A stretch of 23,514 nucleotides of DNA from CAYYWV01 sp964531525. Its GTDB lineage: Bacteria; Pseudomonadota; Alphaproteobacteria; JAAXGF01. A program made the translations under genes and the position numbers. Positions 17,757 to 23,514 of this stretch are shown here, one piece after another (position 1 is the stretch's first letter; every line of letters starts with the position of its first letter). The notes beneath the pieces were generated by a model. It searched no databases. It saw only the letters and a program-made list of their open reading frames with translations, and had not been told where the DNA came from. The stretch is taken from positions 1 to 23,514 of the forward strand of contig CAZHDF010000039.1 of NCBI GenBank assembly GCA_964531525.1, read 5' to 3'.

Positions 17757-19099
17757 CTATCCCGCGTTCCGCCGGCGGGCGAGGATGCGCTCGAACAGCG
17801 CGATCTGGCCCCGGGTCGTCTCCTCCCAGCCGAAATTCTCGGCGTAGGCCCGGGTCTCGGCGCGCGCCGGCGGCGCGGCGAGCAGCGCCCGGATGCCTTC
17901 GGCGAGCGCCTCGGCGCTCCGCGTCTCGACCACGCGCCCCGCCGCCGGCGCGGCGACCACTTCGGGGCTCCCATCGACAGCCGTTGCGACCACGGGCGTG
18001 CCGCAGGCCATCGCCTCGAGCAGCACGTTGGGCCAGCCCTCGCGGCTCGAGGCGAGCACCAGCGCATCGGCCGCCGAGTAAAGATCGGGTAGCGTCTCAT
18101 GCGCGACCCGGCCGAGAAAGCGCAGTCGGGACGACAGGCCGAGACGGTCGCCGAGCGTCTTGAGGCGGGCCTCCTCGGGGCCCGCGCCTGCGATCAGAAG
18201 GGCGTGGCCGTCAAGGGTCGCGAGCGCCTCGATCATCAGCGCGTGCCCCTTGAGCGGAACGAGATTGCCGACCGACAGGATGACCGGCCCGTCGAGGCCG
18301 AGATCGGCGCGAACGCGCGCGCGGTCCCGGGGGCGGAAGAGATCGAGGTCGACCCCGTTGCGCAGCACCGCGATNNNNNNNNNNNNNNNNNNNNNNNNNN
18401 NNNNNNNNNNNNNNNNNNNNNNNNNNNNNNNNNNNNNNNNNNNNNNNNNNNNNNNNNNNNNNNNNNNNNNNNNNCGCGGTCCCGGGGGCGGAAGAGATCG
18501 AGGTCGACCCCGTTGCGCAGCACCGCGATGCGCGCCTCCGGAATGCCGAGGGCGGCGAGGCGCGTTTTCAGCGCCCCGGCGACGACGATCAATCCGTCGG
18601 CCCGCATCGCCGTCGCGCGGATCATGCGCCGCGCGGCGGCGTTCTCATGGGGGATCAGGTTGAGATCGGTCCCCCGGCCGGTGATCGCGACCGGGAGGTC
18701 GAAGGCCTCGCCGAGGCGCGCGGCCGCGACGCCGTCGGGGTAGAAGTAATGAGCGTCGATCAGATCGAAGCGCTCGCCCGCCGCGATCAACCCCCGCAGG
18801 GCGCGCGCCGCCGCGCGATAGAGAAAGCCGGGCGCAAGCGTCATGCCGAGCTTGGGGATCACGGGATAGCGCGGGTGGTCGATCGCGATCCCGTGGCGGA
18901 CCTCGGCGCGCGGCGCGCGGGCGAAGGCGGCGTAGCGCCCGAAACGCGCGCTCGCGAACGGAAACCACGGCACCGGGGCGAGCACGCGCGCCTCGACCGC
19001 GTCGCTCGCCACCAGCTTGCGCAGCCGGTTCTCGACGAACACGCCGTGCTGGGGCTGGGCCGCGTTGGGGTAGAGCGTGGTGAAGGTGAGGATACGCAT
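17757..19099 (-). CDS. Glycosyltransferase family 4, interrupted only by an assembly gap
   Basis: This is a GT4 glycosyltransferase whose gene is split in this assembly by 100 Ns. The N-terminal part (19099 to 18475) reads MRILTFTTLYPNAAQPQHGVFVENRL...IDAHYFYPDGVAAARL...ITGRGTDLNL...VLRNGVDLDLFRP. The C-terminal part (to 17757) repeats LRNGVDLDLFRPRDR and continues with ILSVGNLVPLKGHALMIEAL, IAGAGPEE, ALVLASSREGWPNVLLEAMACGTPVVA (E-x7-E) and DGSPEVV. Both edges of the gap carry the same 55 bp. Removing the Ns and one copy leaves 1188 nt, exactly 396 codons, so a normal 395-aa protein is expected. As printed, 1343 nt is out of frame. I start at ATG 19099. The ATG at 19108 is also possible, and neither has a clear Shine-Dalgarno. 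It forms an operon with the YdcF gene. Substrate unknown. Confidence 0.88.
18320..18374. repeat. Left copy of 55-bp exact direct repeat at the assembly gap
   Basis: These 55 bases, ending immediately before the Ns, are identical to 18475-18529 immediately after them. The repeat falls inside one glycosyltransferase reading frame and encodes the same residues (LRNGVDLDLFRPRD region), so it is best read as unmerged contig overlap. Confidence 0.95.
18375..18474. other. Assembly gap of 100 N
   Basis: Exactly 100 Ns, the conventional length for a gap of unknown size. It is flanked by identical 55-bp ends, so the true gap is probably minus 55 bp, that is, no sequence is missing. Confidence 0.97.
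18475..18529. repeat. Right copy of 55-bp exact direct repeat at the assembly gap
   Basis: Identical to 18320-18374. It starts at the first base after the Ns, as expected for two contigs that share an end k-mer of about 55. Confidence 0.95.
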
Positions 19100-19232
19100 C
19101 GCCGTCATCGCGGGAAGGGTGAGAGCGGTGCGGACCTGGGCATGGCGGGGCGGTGACGGACAACGACGCGGGCCTCTTCAATACAGGGGCCCGGCGCCGA
19201 AGTCCATGCGCCCGGGGCGGACGCGGGCGGTG

Positions 19233-19544
19233 TTAGCGGTGATCGCGGAAGGCGTCGAGGCCGGACGGCGCGAGGTCGGAAACGGCGCGCGCCGTCGAGG
19301 AGGAGTCGACCGAGGGACCGGCGACCGGCGCGGTCGCGAGCGCGAAGCTCGCCGGAATCGCGGTGATCCGGCCGGGGTTCGCGTCGGTCGCGGGCGCGGA
19401 TGCGGCGCCGACGGGTTCGCCGTTGGCGTCGATTTCCTCCTCGGGCGGCATGCCCCCGGCGCGCGCGGCGGCGACGGCGAAAGCGGTGGCGACCAAAAGG
19501 GCGACAAGCGAAAGACGAAGGCGGGCGGCGGAAATGGACGACAT
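19233..19544 (-). CDS. Small exported hypothetical protein
   Basis: A 103-aa protein that I do not recognise. Residues 1 to about 30 form a Sec-type signal peptide: basic n-region (SAARLRLR-like, with R8 and R10), hydrophobic core LSLVALLVATAFAVA and an AARAGG exit that fits signal peptidase I after Ala. The mature part begins with an acidic patch (MPPEEEIDANGEPVG) and is Ala/Pro/Ser-rich, low in complexity and without cysteines, so it is not a lipoprotein. The start is chosen at ATG 19544 because AGAAGGAAG lies 7 nt upstream, a strong ribosome binding site. A longer frame from 19589 would put residues ahead of the signal. It lies head to head with cpaF across a 646-bp regulatory region. Location in the periplasm or outside the cell is inferred. 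Function unknown. Confidence 0.65.
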   Translation of the reverse strand: MSSISAARLRLSLVALLVATAFAVAAARAGGMPPEEEIDANGEPVGAASAPATDANPGRITAIPASFALATAPVAGPSVDSSSTARAVSDLAPSGLDAFRDHR

Positions 19545-19659
19545 GGCGAAACTTCCTTCTTGGGGGGACACTGTGGTTGTCCGGCGCATCGCGCCGCGCC
19601 GTTTTTCCTAGCCGTCCTTTTGGGCGCCAATGGGGCTCCAATGTGACGCTTCCGTGGCC

Positions 19660-19675
19660 GTTCACGGCCGTGAAC
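19660..19675. promoter_or_regulatory. 16-bp perfect palindrome, candidate operator
   Basis: GTTCACGGCCGTGAAC reads the same on both strands. It lies 115 bp upstream of the small exported gene's start and about 290 bp upstream of the sigma-54 promoter. Length and symmetry suit a dimeric regulator. No family was recognised. Confidence 0.45.
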
Positions 19676-19819
19676 CGTCGGGATTCCTTACAGTCGGCCG
19701 CGGCCGCGCGTTTACCGTCGCACCCCTCGGCGCGCCCGCGCGCCCGGCTTGTTCGCGCTGCGCGGTTAACCTTGTCGCGCGGCGCGGCGCGAAAGACGGC
19801 GTGAATCCTTGCTTTTCCT

Positions 19820-19852
19820 GGTTAACGAGAGAATCAGCTAACCCGTTGATTC
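19820..19852. promoter_or_regulatory. Overlapping dyads, candidate enhancer-binding site for the sigma-54 promoter
   Basis: Two interleaved inverted repeats: GGTTAAC (19820-19826) with GCTAACC (19837-19843), one mismatch, and GAATCA (19831-19836) with TGATTC (19847-19852), exact. The second is centred about 150 bp before the predicted sigma-54 start, the usual distance for a bacterial enhancer-binding protein. Its role is inferred from position only. Confidence 0.4.
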
Positions 19853-19962
19853 AACGCTATTTCTTATCAAAGATCTTCGCCGGGTGTCGGCGTGCTTGAC
19901 AGTTTTTCGGCCTCGCCCGAAAGGCGATTTGCCAACCTCTTGAAAAGACGCATGTTTCCGAG

Positions 19963-19979
19963 TTGGCACGCGGCTTGCT
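19963..19979 (+). promoter_or_regulatory. Sigma-54 (RpoN) -24/-12 promoter
   Basis: TTGGCACGCGGCTTGCT matches the consensus YTGGCACGRNNNTTGCW at every fixed position except the R. The GG (-24) and GC (-12) elements have the required spacing. It points toward cpaF, with a predicted start near 19990 and a leader of about 200 nt. Transcription would need an activator and ATP hydrolysis. An A/T-rich dyad and an ATCAA element lie upstream where an enhancer and IHF would act. Confidence 0.75.
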
Positions 19980-19989
19980 TGGAAGAGGG

Positions 19990-20190
19990 CGAGCCGGCCG
20001 CGAGAGCCGGCGCGGCCAAGCCCGTAAGGGCGGCCGCCGATCGACCTCCAGGGGATGGAGACCGCGGGGACCTCGCCGCATCCGTTAATGGAAGCGTGGC
20101 GCGGGGGCCGCTTGGCGTTCATCGAGCGCCGATGCGGGCCGGACATCGCGCGACGGTGCGCATGGTTCGGTGTTCTGGAGGACAGGGTTC
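19990..20190 (+). ncRNA. Hairpin-rich 5' leader of cpaF, possible regulatory RNA
   Basis: Downstream of the sigma-54 promoter three hairpins follow one another. Hairpin 1 is GCCGGC (19993-19998) with GCCGGC (20006-20011) and a 7-nt loop. Hairpin 2 is GCGGCC (20012-20017) with GGCCGC (20032-20037), enclosing GCCC-GTAA-GGGC (20020-20031) with a GNRA-type tetraloop and an AA bulge. Hairpin 3 is CTCCA (20046-20050) with TGGAG (20056-20060). The last 130 nt are less structured and end with GGAGGA (20177-20182) before the cpaF ATG. I recognise no known riboswitch class. At this G+C content some pairing is expected by chance. Confidence 0.4.
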
Positions 20191-21756
20191 ATGATCAAAC
20201 CCCGATTCGGGCGGCGCAAGGACGCTCGCGCAAGCAATTCCAAATCGTTCGGCCCCAAATCGTTCGGCAAGGACCGCCGCGCGCGCATGGAGCGCCGCCG
20301 TCGCGAGCGCCGCAAGGCGCAAGCCCCGGTCGCCATCGACCGTCGCCGCGGCGATCGCCGCAGGCACGGCGAGCGGCGCGACACGATCCTCAAGCTGGTC
20401 TCGACGAGTGGTCGGCCGTTCGCCGGCGAACCGCATGAAGGTGTCCCGGTTTACCACTGCCAGCGCCGTTTTGGCCCGCCCGAACGGATCGCCAAGCACC
20501 GCGAAAAGGTGCGCGCACAAGTCCTTGATATCATTGATTTGTCCGAGTTCGGTGGACTCACGGCCCAGGCGAGCCGCGAACAGGTGAGCGATGCGATCGG
20601 CGTGGTGTTGGCTCAGGGGCGCGTTCCACTTTCGGCCGCCGAGCAACAGGCGCTCACCGAGCTGCTGCTCGACGATATCCTGGGCTTCGGTCCCCTCGAG
20701 CCGCTGCTCGCCGACCCCTCGGTCAGCGACATTCTGGTCAACGGCCCCGACAAGGTCTGGGTCGAGCGCCATGGCCGGATCGAATTCACCGACGTCACCT
20801 TCCGCTCGAACAAGCACCTGATGAACGTGGTCAAGCGGATCGTCACTCGCGCCAACCGGCGGGTCGACGAGACCAATCCGATGGTCGACGCCCGGCTCCC
20901 CGACGGCAGCCGCATCAACGTCATCATCCCGCCGCTGTCGTATCGCTTTCCGGCGATTTCGATCCGCAAGTTCATCGCCCGGACCATGACCCTCGAGGAC
21001 ATGGCCACCGCGGGCGCCATGTCGCCCGAGATGGCGGGCTTTCTCAGGATCGCCGCCAAATACCGGCTCAACCTCCTGATCTCGGGCGGGACGGGCACCG
21101 GCAAGACGACGCTGCTCAACGCGCTGTCGCGGCATATCGGCCCGCGCGAGCGGATCGTCACCATCGAGGACACGGCCGAGCTTCAGCTCCACCAGCCCAA
21201 CGTGGTGAGCCTGGAGACCCGTCTGCCCAATGTCGAGAACACGGGCGCGGTGAGCATCGGCGATCTCCTGATCAACGCGCTGCGCATGCGGCCCGACCGG
21301 ATCCTGGTCGGCGAGGTGCGCGGGGCCGAGGCCGCCGACATGCTTCAGGCCATGAATACCGGCCACGACGGCTCGATCGGCACGATCCACGCCAACAATC
21401 CGCGCGACGCAATGCTGCGGTTCGAGAACATGATCTGCATGAGCGACCGCTACGCGCCGGGCAAGGTGACCCGCCAGCAGATCATGAGCGCGCTCGACGT
21501 GGTGGTCCACATGTCGCGCATGCAGGACGGCGTGCGTCGCGTGACCTGTATCTCCGAGATCGTGGGGATCGAGGACGAAATCATCCTCACCCAGGATCTC
21601 TATCGGTTCAACGTGACCGAGGAGACGGCGGCCGGCGAGGTCGTCGGCGTGTTCGAGCGCACGGCGCTCGCGCCCGCCTTCATGCAGAAGCTCAAGCACT
21701 ACCGCCTAACGCCCGAGGAAAAGAAGATCCTCGGCCAGACGCCCGAAGTCGCTTAA
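20191..21756 (+). CDS. cpaF: CpaF/TadA-type secretion ATPase (Flp pilus, type II/IV secretion superfamily)
   Basis: A 521-aa hexameric ATPase of the CpaF/TadA family, which powers Flp/Tad pilus assembly at the inner membrane. Walker A is GGTGTGKTT (299-307), IEDTAELQL is the Asp-box region (325-333), Walker B is ILVGEVRG (371-378) and the His box GHDGSIGTIHANNP is at 391-404. The N-terminal all-alpha domain includes LLLDDILGFGPLEPLLADPSVSDILVNGP. Residues about 27-64 form an unusual arginine-rich tract (RRARMERRRRERR... then RRRGDRRRHGERR). The ATG at 20191, after GGAGGA, is preferred over the start at 20170, which precedes the ribosome binding site. It is preceded by a sigma-54 promoter and a structured leader, and followed by an intrinsic terminator. 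It stands alone: no cpaB, cpaC, cpaE, tadB or tadC is adjacent, so partners must lie elsewhere. Confidence 0.95.
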   Translation: MIKPRFGRRKDARASNSKSFGPKSFGKDRRARMERRRRERRKAQAPVAIDRRRGDRRRHGERRDTILKLVSTSGRPFAGEPHEGVPVYHCQRRFGPPERIAKHREKVRAQVLDIIDLSEFGGLTAQASREQVSDAIGVVLAQGRVPLSAAEQQALTELLLDDILGFGPLEPLLADPSVSDILVNGPDKVWVERHGRIEFTDVTFRSNKHLMNVVKRIVTRANRRVDETNPMVDARLPDGSRINVIIPPLSYRFPAISIRKFIARTMTLEDMATAGAMSPEMAGFLRIAAKYRLNLLISGGTGTGKTTLLNALSRHIGPRERIVTIEDTAELQLHQPNVVSLETRLPNVENTGAVSIGDLLINALRMRPDRILVGEVRGAEAADMLQAMNTGHDGSIGTIHANNPRDAMLRFENMICMSDRYAPGKVTRQQIMSALDVVVHMSRMQDGVRRVTCISEIVGIEDEIILTQDLYRFNVTEETAAGEVVGVFERTALAPAFMQKLKHYRLTPEEKKILGQTPEVA

Positions 21757-21817
21757 GGGAACCGGGCGGCGGCGAAAAACAAGCAAGCGTCGCCGTTCGG
21801 AATTGTCGCAGGGAAAA

Positions 21818-21851
21818 GGCGGCGGGCTGGGGAGCCCGCCGTCTTCTTTTT
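21818..21851 (+). terminator. Rho-independent terminator of cpaF
   Basis: An 11-bp stem (21818-21828 with 21833-21843, one G-U pair), loop GGGG, then TTCTTTTT (21844-21851). The AAAA run just before the stem also gives some activity in the opposite direction, toward the end of the DUF1194 gene (stop 21861). It is the clearest intrinsic terminator in the window. Confidence 0.92.
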
Positions 21852-21860
21852 GATCCGGGC

Positions 21861-22625
21861 TCAGCCCGCCGGAATCGGGTTGCGCGCTTCGCGGCGAAGG
21901 CGCGGGGCGGGCGCCTCGGCCATTGGCGCGCCGGTCGCCTCGAGGATCAGCTTGAGTCGGATGGCGCGGGCGAAGTCGGCGAAGTCGTCGGCGGTGATCA
22001 CGAAGGCGCCGGTCCCGCCGATCACGGCGCGGGCGTAATAGCCGTCGAGCTTCGGCTCCTCGTCGAGGATGGCGAGCCCGTTGATCGTGATGCCGGCGGC
22101 GAGCGCGCGGTCGCGCGCGATCTCGGGCGGCGTTCCCCGGTTCGAGGCCCCGTCGCCCGAGACGTCGATCACCCGGCGAACTCCTTCGTAGCCGTTGCCG
22201 TCGAACGCCGCCTGGGCGCGGGCGATCGCGTCGCCGATCGCGGTGGCGCCGCCGATCACCAGGCGCGGGGCGGCGTCGATCCGGGCGGCGAAGTCGCGCG
22301 CGCTCGCGCCGTCGCGCACCAGCGCCCAATCGACCGCCAGGGCCTGCGCGCCGGCACCCGACCATTGGATCAGGGCGACGGCGATTCCGCGCGGCGCGGC
22401 GCTTTCGATCGCGCCGATCACCGCCTCGTCGCGGAAGGCCCGGGCGAGCCCGGTCATCTGAAGGTTGAATTCGTCGTAGGACACGCTCGCCGAGGCATCG
22501 ACCGCGAGCACGAGTTCGAGATCGACCGGCGTCGCCGCGCGCGCGGGCGCGAGCATCCCCGCGAGCACCAACGCAAGCGCGGCGAACGCGGGGGACGGAA
22601 AACGATGGCGGCGGGGTCCGGTCAC
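21861..22625 (-). CDS. DUF1194 domain protein, exported von Willebrand factor A-like
   Basis: A 254-aa exported protein with a VWA-like domain of the DUF1194 family, found mainly in alphaproteobacteria (family knowledge). A signal peptide occupies residues 1 to about 30 (basic RRHR, hydrophobic AFAALALVLAGML, APARA cleavage). The MIDAS metal site is D43-A-S45-A-S47 (LAVDASASVS), with T128 in IGGATAIGDAI and DVSGDGASN (154-162), so metal binding appears intact. The C-terminal GYYARAVIGGTGAFVITADDFADFARAI is a family block. The start is GTG at 22625. Protein-protein binding in the periplasm is the likely role, but the partner is unknown. It lies 31 nt downstream of parB on the same strand and may be read from the par transcript. 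It converges on cpaF, with the terminator between. Confidence 0.9.
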   Translation of the reverse strand: MTGPRRHRFPSPAFAALALVLAGMLAPARAATPVDLELVLAVDASASVSYDEFNLQMTGLARAFRDEAVIGAIESAAPRGIAVALIQWSGAGAQALAVDWALVRDGASARDFAARIDAAPRLVIGGATAIGDAIARAQAAFDGNGYEGVRRVIDVSGDGASNRGTPPEIARDRALAAGITINGLAILDEEPKLDGYYARAVIGGTGAFVITADDFADFARAIRLKLILEATGAPMAEAPAPRLRREARNPIPAG

Positions 22626-22656
22626 GGCCCGAGTGTAGCCTCGGGCGCGCGTCGCG

Positions 22657-23514
22657 TCAGGCGGCGTCGGGCGGCGACCAGTCGGTGACGCCGAGGCGGC
22701 GCGCGAGCGCGGCCAGCGCGTCGGTATCGCGATAGCGGATCTCGACCCGGCCGCCGGGGCCGCGATGGCCGATCTTGACCTTGAGCCCGAGCTCGGCGGC
22801 GAGCCGCTCGGCGAGCGCGGCGAAGGCCGCTCCGTCGCTCGACGACGCGCGCCGCGCGGGTCGCGGGGTTCCGGCGCCGTCGCGCACCAGATCCTCGGTC
22901 TCGCGCACGCTCAGGCCCTGCTCGGCGACCCGCCGGGCGGCGGCCTCGGCGTCGGGGGCCGAGATCAGCGCGCGCGCGTGTCCGGCGCTCAGGCGGCCGT
23001 CCTCGAGCATGGTCTGGACGCTTTCGGGCAGGCCGAGAAGGCGCAGGGTGTTGGCGACATGGCTGCGGCTCTTGCCGACGGCGGCCGCGAGCGCGTCCTG
23101 GCTGTAGCCGAACTCGTCGACCAGACGGCGGTAGGCGCGCGCCTCCTCCATGGCGTTCAGGTTCTCGCGCTGGACGTTCTCCACCAGCGCGACCTCGAGT
23201 CCTTCCCGGTCCGAGAAGTCATGGACGATGACCGGCACCCGGTCGAGCTCGGCGATTCGCGCGGCGCGCCAGCGGCGCTCGCCGGCGACGATCTCGTAGC
23301 CTTCGCCGCCGGCGCCGTCGTGGCGCACGACGATCGGCTGGAGGATGCCTCTCTTGCGGATCGATTCGGCGAGCGAGCGCGTCGCCTCGCCGTCGTGGCG
23401 CTGGCGCACCTGGAACTTGCCGGGATGGACCGAGCCAACCGGCACGTCGCGCGCCGCCCTGTCCGGCGCATCGCGCGTTGCCTTGTCCAATGCGAGGGCC
23501 TCGACGGCGGCCGT
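22657..23514 (-). CDS. parB: Chromosome-partitioning protein ParB (N-terminus outside window)
   Basis: ParB is a CTP-dependent DNA clamp that loads at parS sites and works with ParA to segregate replication origins. The frame is open to the window edge, so the TTG at 23490 is unlikely to be the start. The RGLGRGLSALLG-type N-terminus expected of chromosomal ParB should lie beyond 23514. Visible blocks are FQVRQRHD...LAESIRKRGILQPIVV, the CTP-binding GERRWRAA (about 23260-23283) and ENVQRENLN (about 23155-23180), then a helix-turn-helix (YSQDALAAAVGKSRSHVANTLRLL) that recognises parS, and a C-terminal dimerisation domain ending LGVTDWSPPDAA. No consensus parS (TGTTTCACGTGAAACA) was seen in the window. 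parA is expected just upstream, outside the window. The DUF1194 gene follows after 31 nt. Confidence 0.95.
   Translation of the reverse strand, partial: TAAVEALALDKATRDAPDRAARDVPVGSVHPGKFQVRQRHDGEATRSLAESIRKRGILQPIVVRHDGAGGEGYEIVAGERRWRAARIAELDRVPVIVHDFSDREGLEVALVENVQRENLNAMEEARAYRRLVDEFGYSQDALAAAVGKSRSHVANTLRLLGLPESVQTMLEDGRLSAGHARALISAPDAEAAARRVAEQGLSVRETEDLVRDGAGTPRPARRASSSDGAAFAALAERLAAELGLKVKIGHRGPGGRVEIRYRDTDALAALARRLGVTDWSPPDAA

Larger units (their letters stand above)
19545..19962. other. Long intergenic regulatory region upstream of cpaF
   Basis: No convincing gene was found between the small exported gene (-) and the sigma-54 promoter (+). The segment holds a 16-bp perfect palindrome (19660-19675), the perfect 8-bp palindrome GGTTAACC (19764-19771), an A/T-rich patch (about 19806-19880) with overlapping dyads (19820-19852), and TATCAA (19865-19870), a partial match to the IHF core. 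An isolated TTGACA at 19896-19901 has no -10 box at the right distance. Confidence 0.55.

Noticed and set aside
18320..18529. True tandem duplication or recombination site in the GT4 gene
   Set aside because: Exact identity right up to both edges of a 100-N gap, and restoration of the frame on collapse, fit an assembly artefact better.
19077..19646. 189-codon plus-strand frame over the small exported gene
   Set aside because: It is Arg/Gly-rich with no motif and antisense to the better-supported signal-peptide protein.
19660..19690. EcfG-type (GGAAC-N16-CGTT) promoter on the minus strand overlapping the 16-bp palindrome
   Set aside because: The best alignment, GGAAT-N16-CGTG, has mismatches in both boxes and adds nothing beyond the palindrome.
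19764..19843. GGTTAAC words as possible CtrA binding sites
   Set aside because: The full TTAA-N7-TTAA spacing is not met at any copy, so only half-site resemblance remains.
19896..19924. Sigma-70 promoter from the perfect TTGACA at 19896
   Set aside because: No acceptable -10 box lies 16-18 bp downstream (GAAAGG or AAAGGC).
19990..20190. Cyclic-di-GMP (GEMM) riboswitch in the cpaF leader
   Set aside because: The conserved core sequence and tetraloop-receptor arrangement of GEMM are not visible; only generic hairpins are seen.
19892..20194. 100-codon plus-strand frame upstream of cpaF
   Set aside because: It spans the sigma-54 promoter and the leader hairpins, starts at a GTG without a Shine-Dalgarno and has low-complexity composition.
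20119..21699. 526-codon minus-strand frame opposite cpaF
   Set aside because: It is antisense to a well-conserved ATPase gene, with no motif and no ribosome binding site.

Overview
The window is gene-dense, about 70% G+C, with frequent 4-nt start/stop overlaps (ATGA, GTGA) and GTG starts. The gene set points to an alphaproteobacterium, perhaps Rhodospirillales-like (inference): a glyS-ppdK pair, a CpaF ATPase, a DUF1194 secreted protein and chromosomal ParB. A run of 100 Ns shows that this is a draft assembly. No rRNA, tRNA, CRISPR array, transposase or clear sign of horizontal transfer was seen.

Layout. 1-3601 (+): 3' end of glyS, ppdK and a HIT-family hydrolase. 3598-4500 (-): ygfZ, overlapping the HIT gene tail to tail. 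4608-10200 (+): a five-gene surface-glycan operon with a GT4-like transferase, a GT9 heptosyltransferase-like protein, a WaaE-like GT2, a second GT4 and an AsnB-type amidotransferase. It starts at a probable leaderless promoter and ends at a hairpin. 10353-11162 (-): a metallo-beta-lactamase-fold protein that has lost most of its metal ligands. 11328-14335 (+): an orphan molybdopterin oxidoreductase coupled to an EamA-type transporter. 14346-16988: a complete AmmeMemoRadiSam set, with amrB-amrA on the minus strand and the radical SAM gene amrS diverging on the plus strand. 16989-19099 (-): a GT4 glycosyltransferase and a YdcF-family membrane protein. The GT4 gene is broken only by an artificial gap whose two edges carry the same 55 bp. 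19233-19544 (-): a small exported protein. 19545-20190: a long regulatory region with palindromes, a near-consensus sigma-54 promoter and a hairpin-rich leader. 20191-21756 (+): cpaF, ending in a strong intrinsic terminator. 21861-23514 (-): a DUF1194 protein downstream of parB, which runs off the window.

How the genes fit together. The glycan operon and the separate GT4/YdcF pair probably serve the cell envelope (LPS core, O-antigen or capsule). The AmmeMemoRadiSam trio is a conserved system of unknown substrate and is the best candidate here for undescribed biochemistry. The other points most worth a second look are the MBL pseudoenzyme (HTHWDH-type motif replaced by YTGPEC) and the sigma-54-controlled, structured leader in front of a solitary cpaF.
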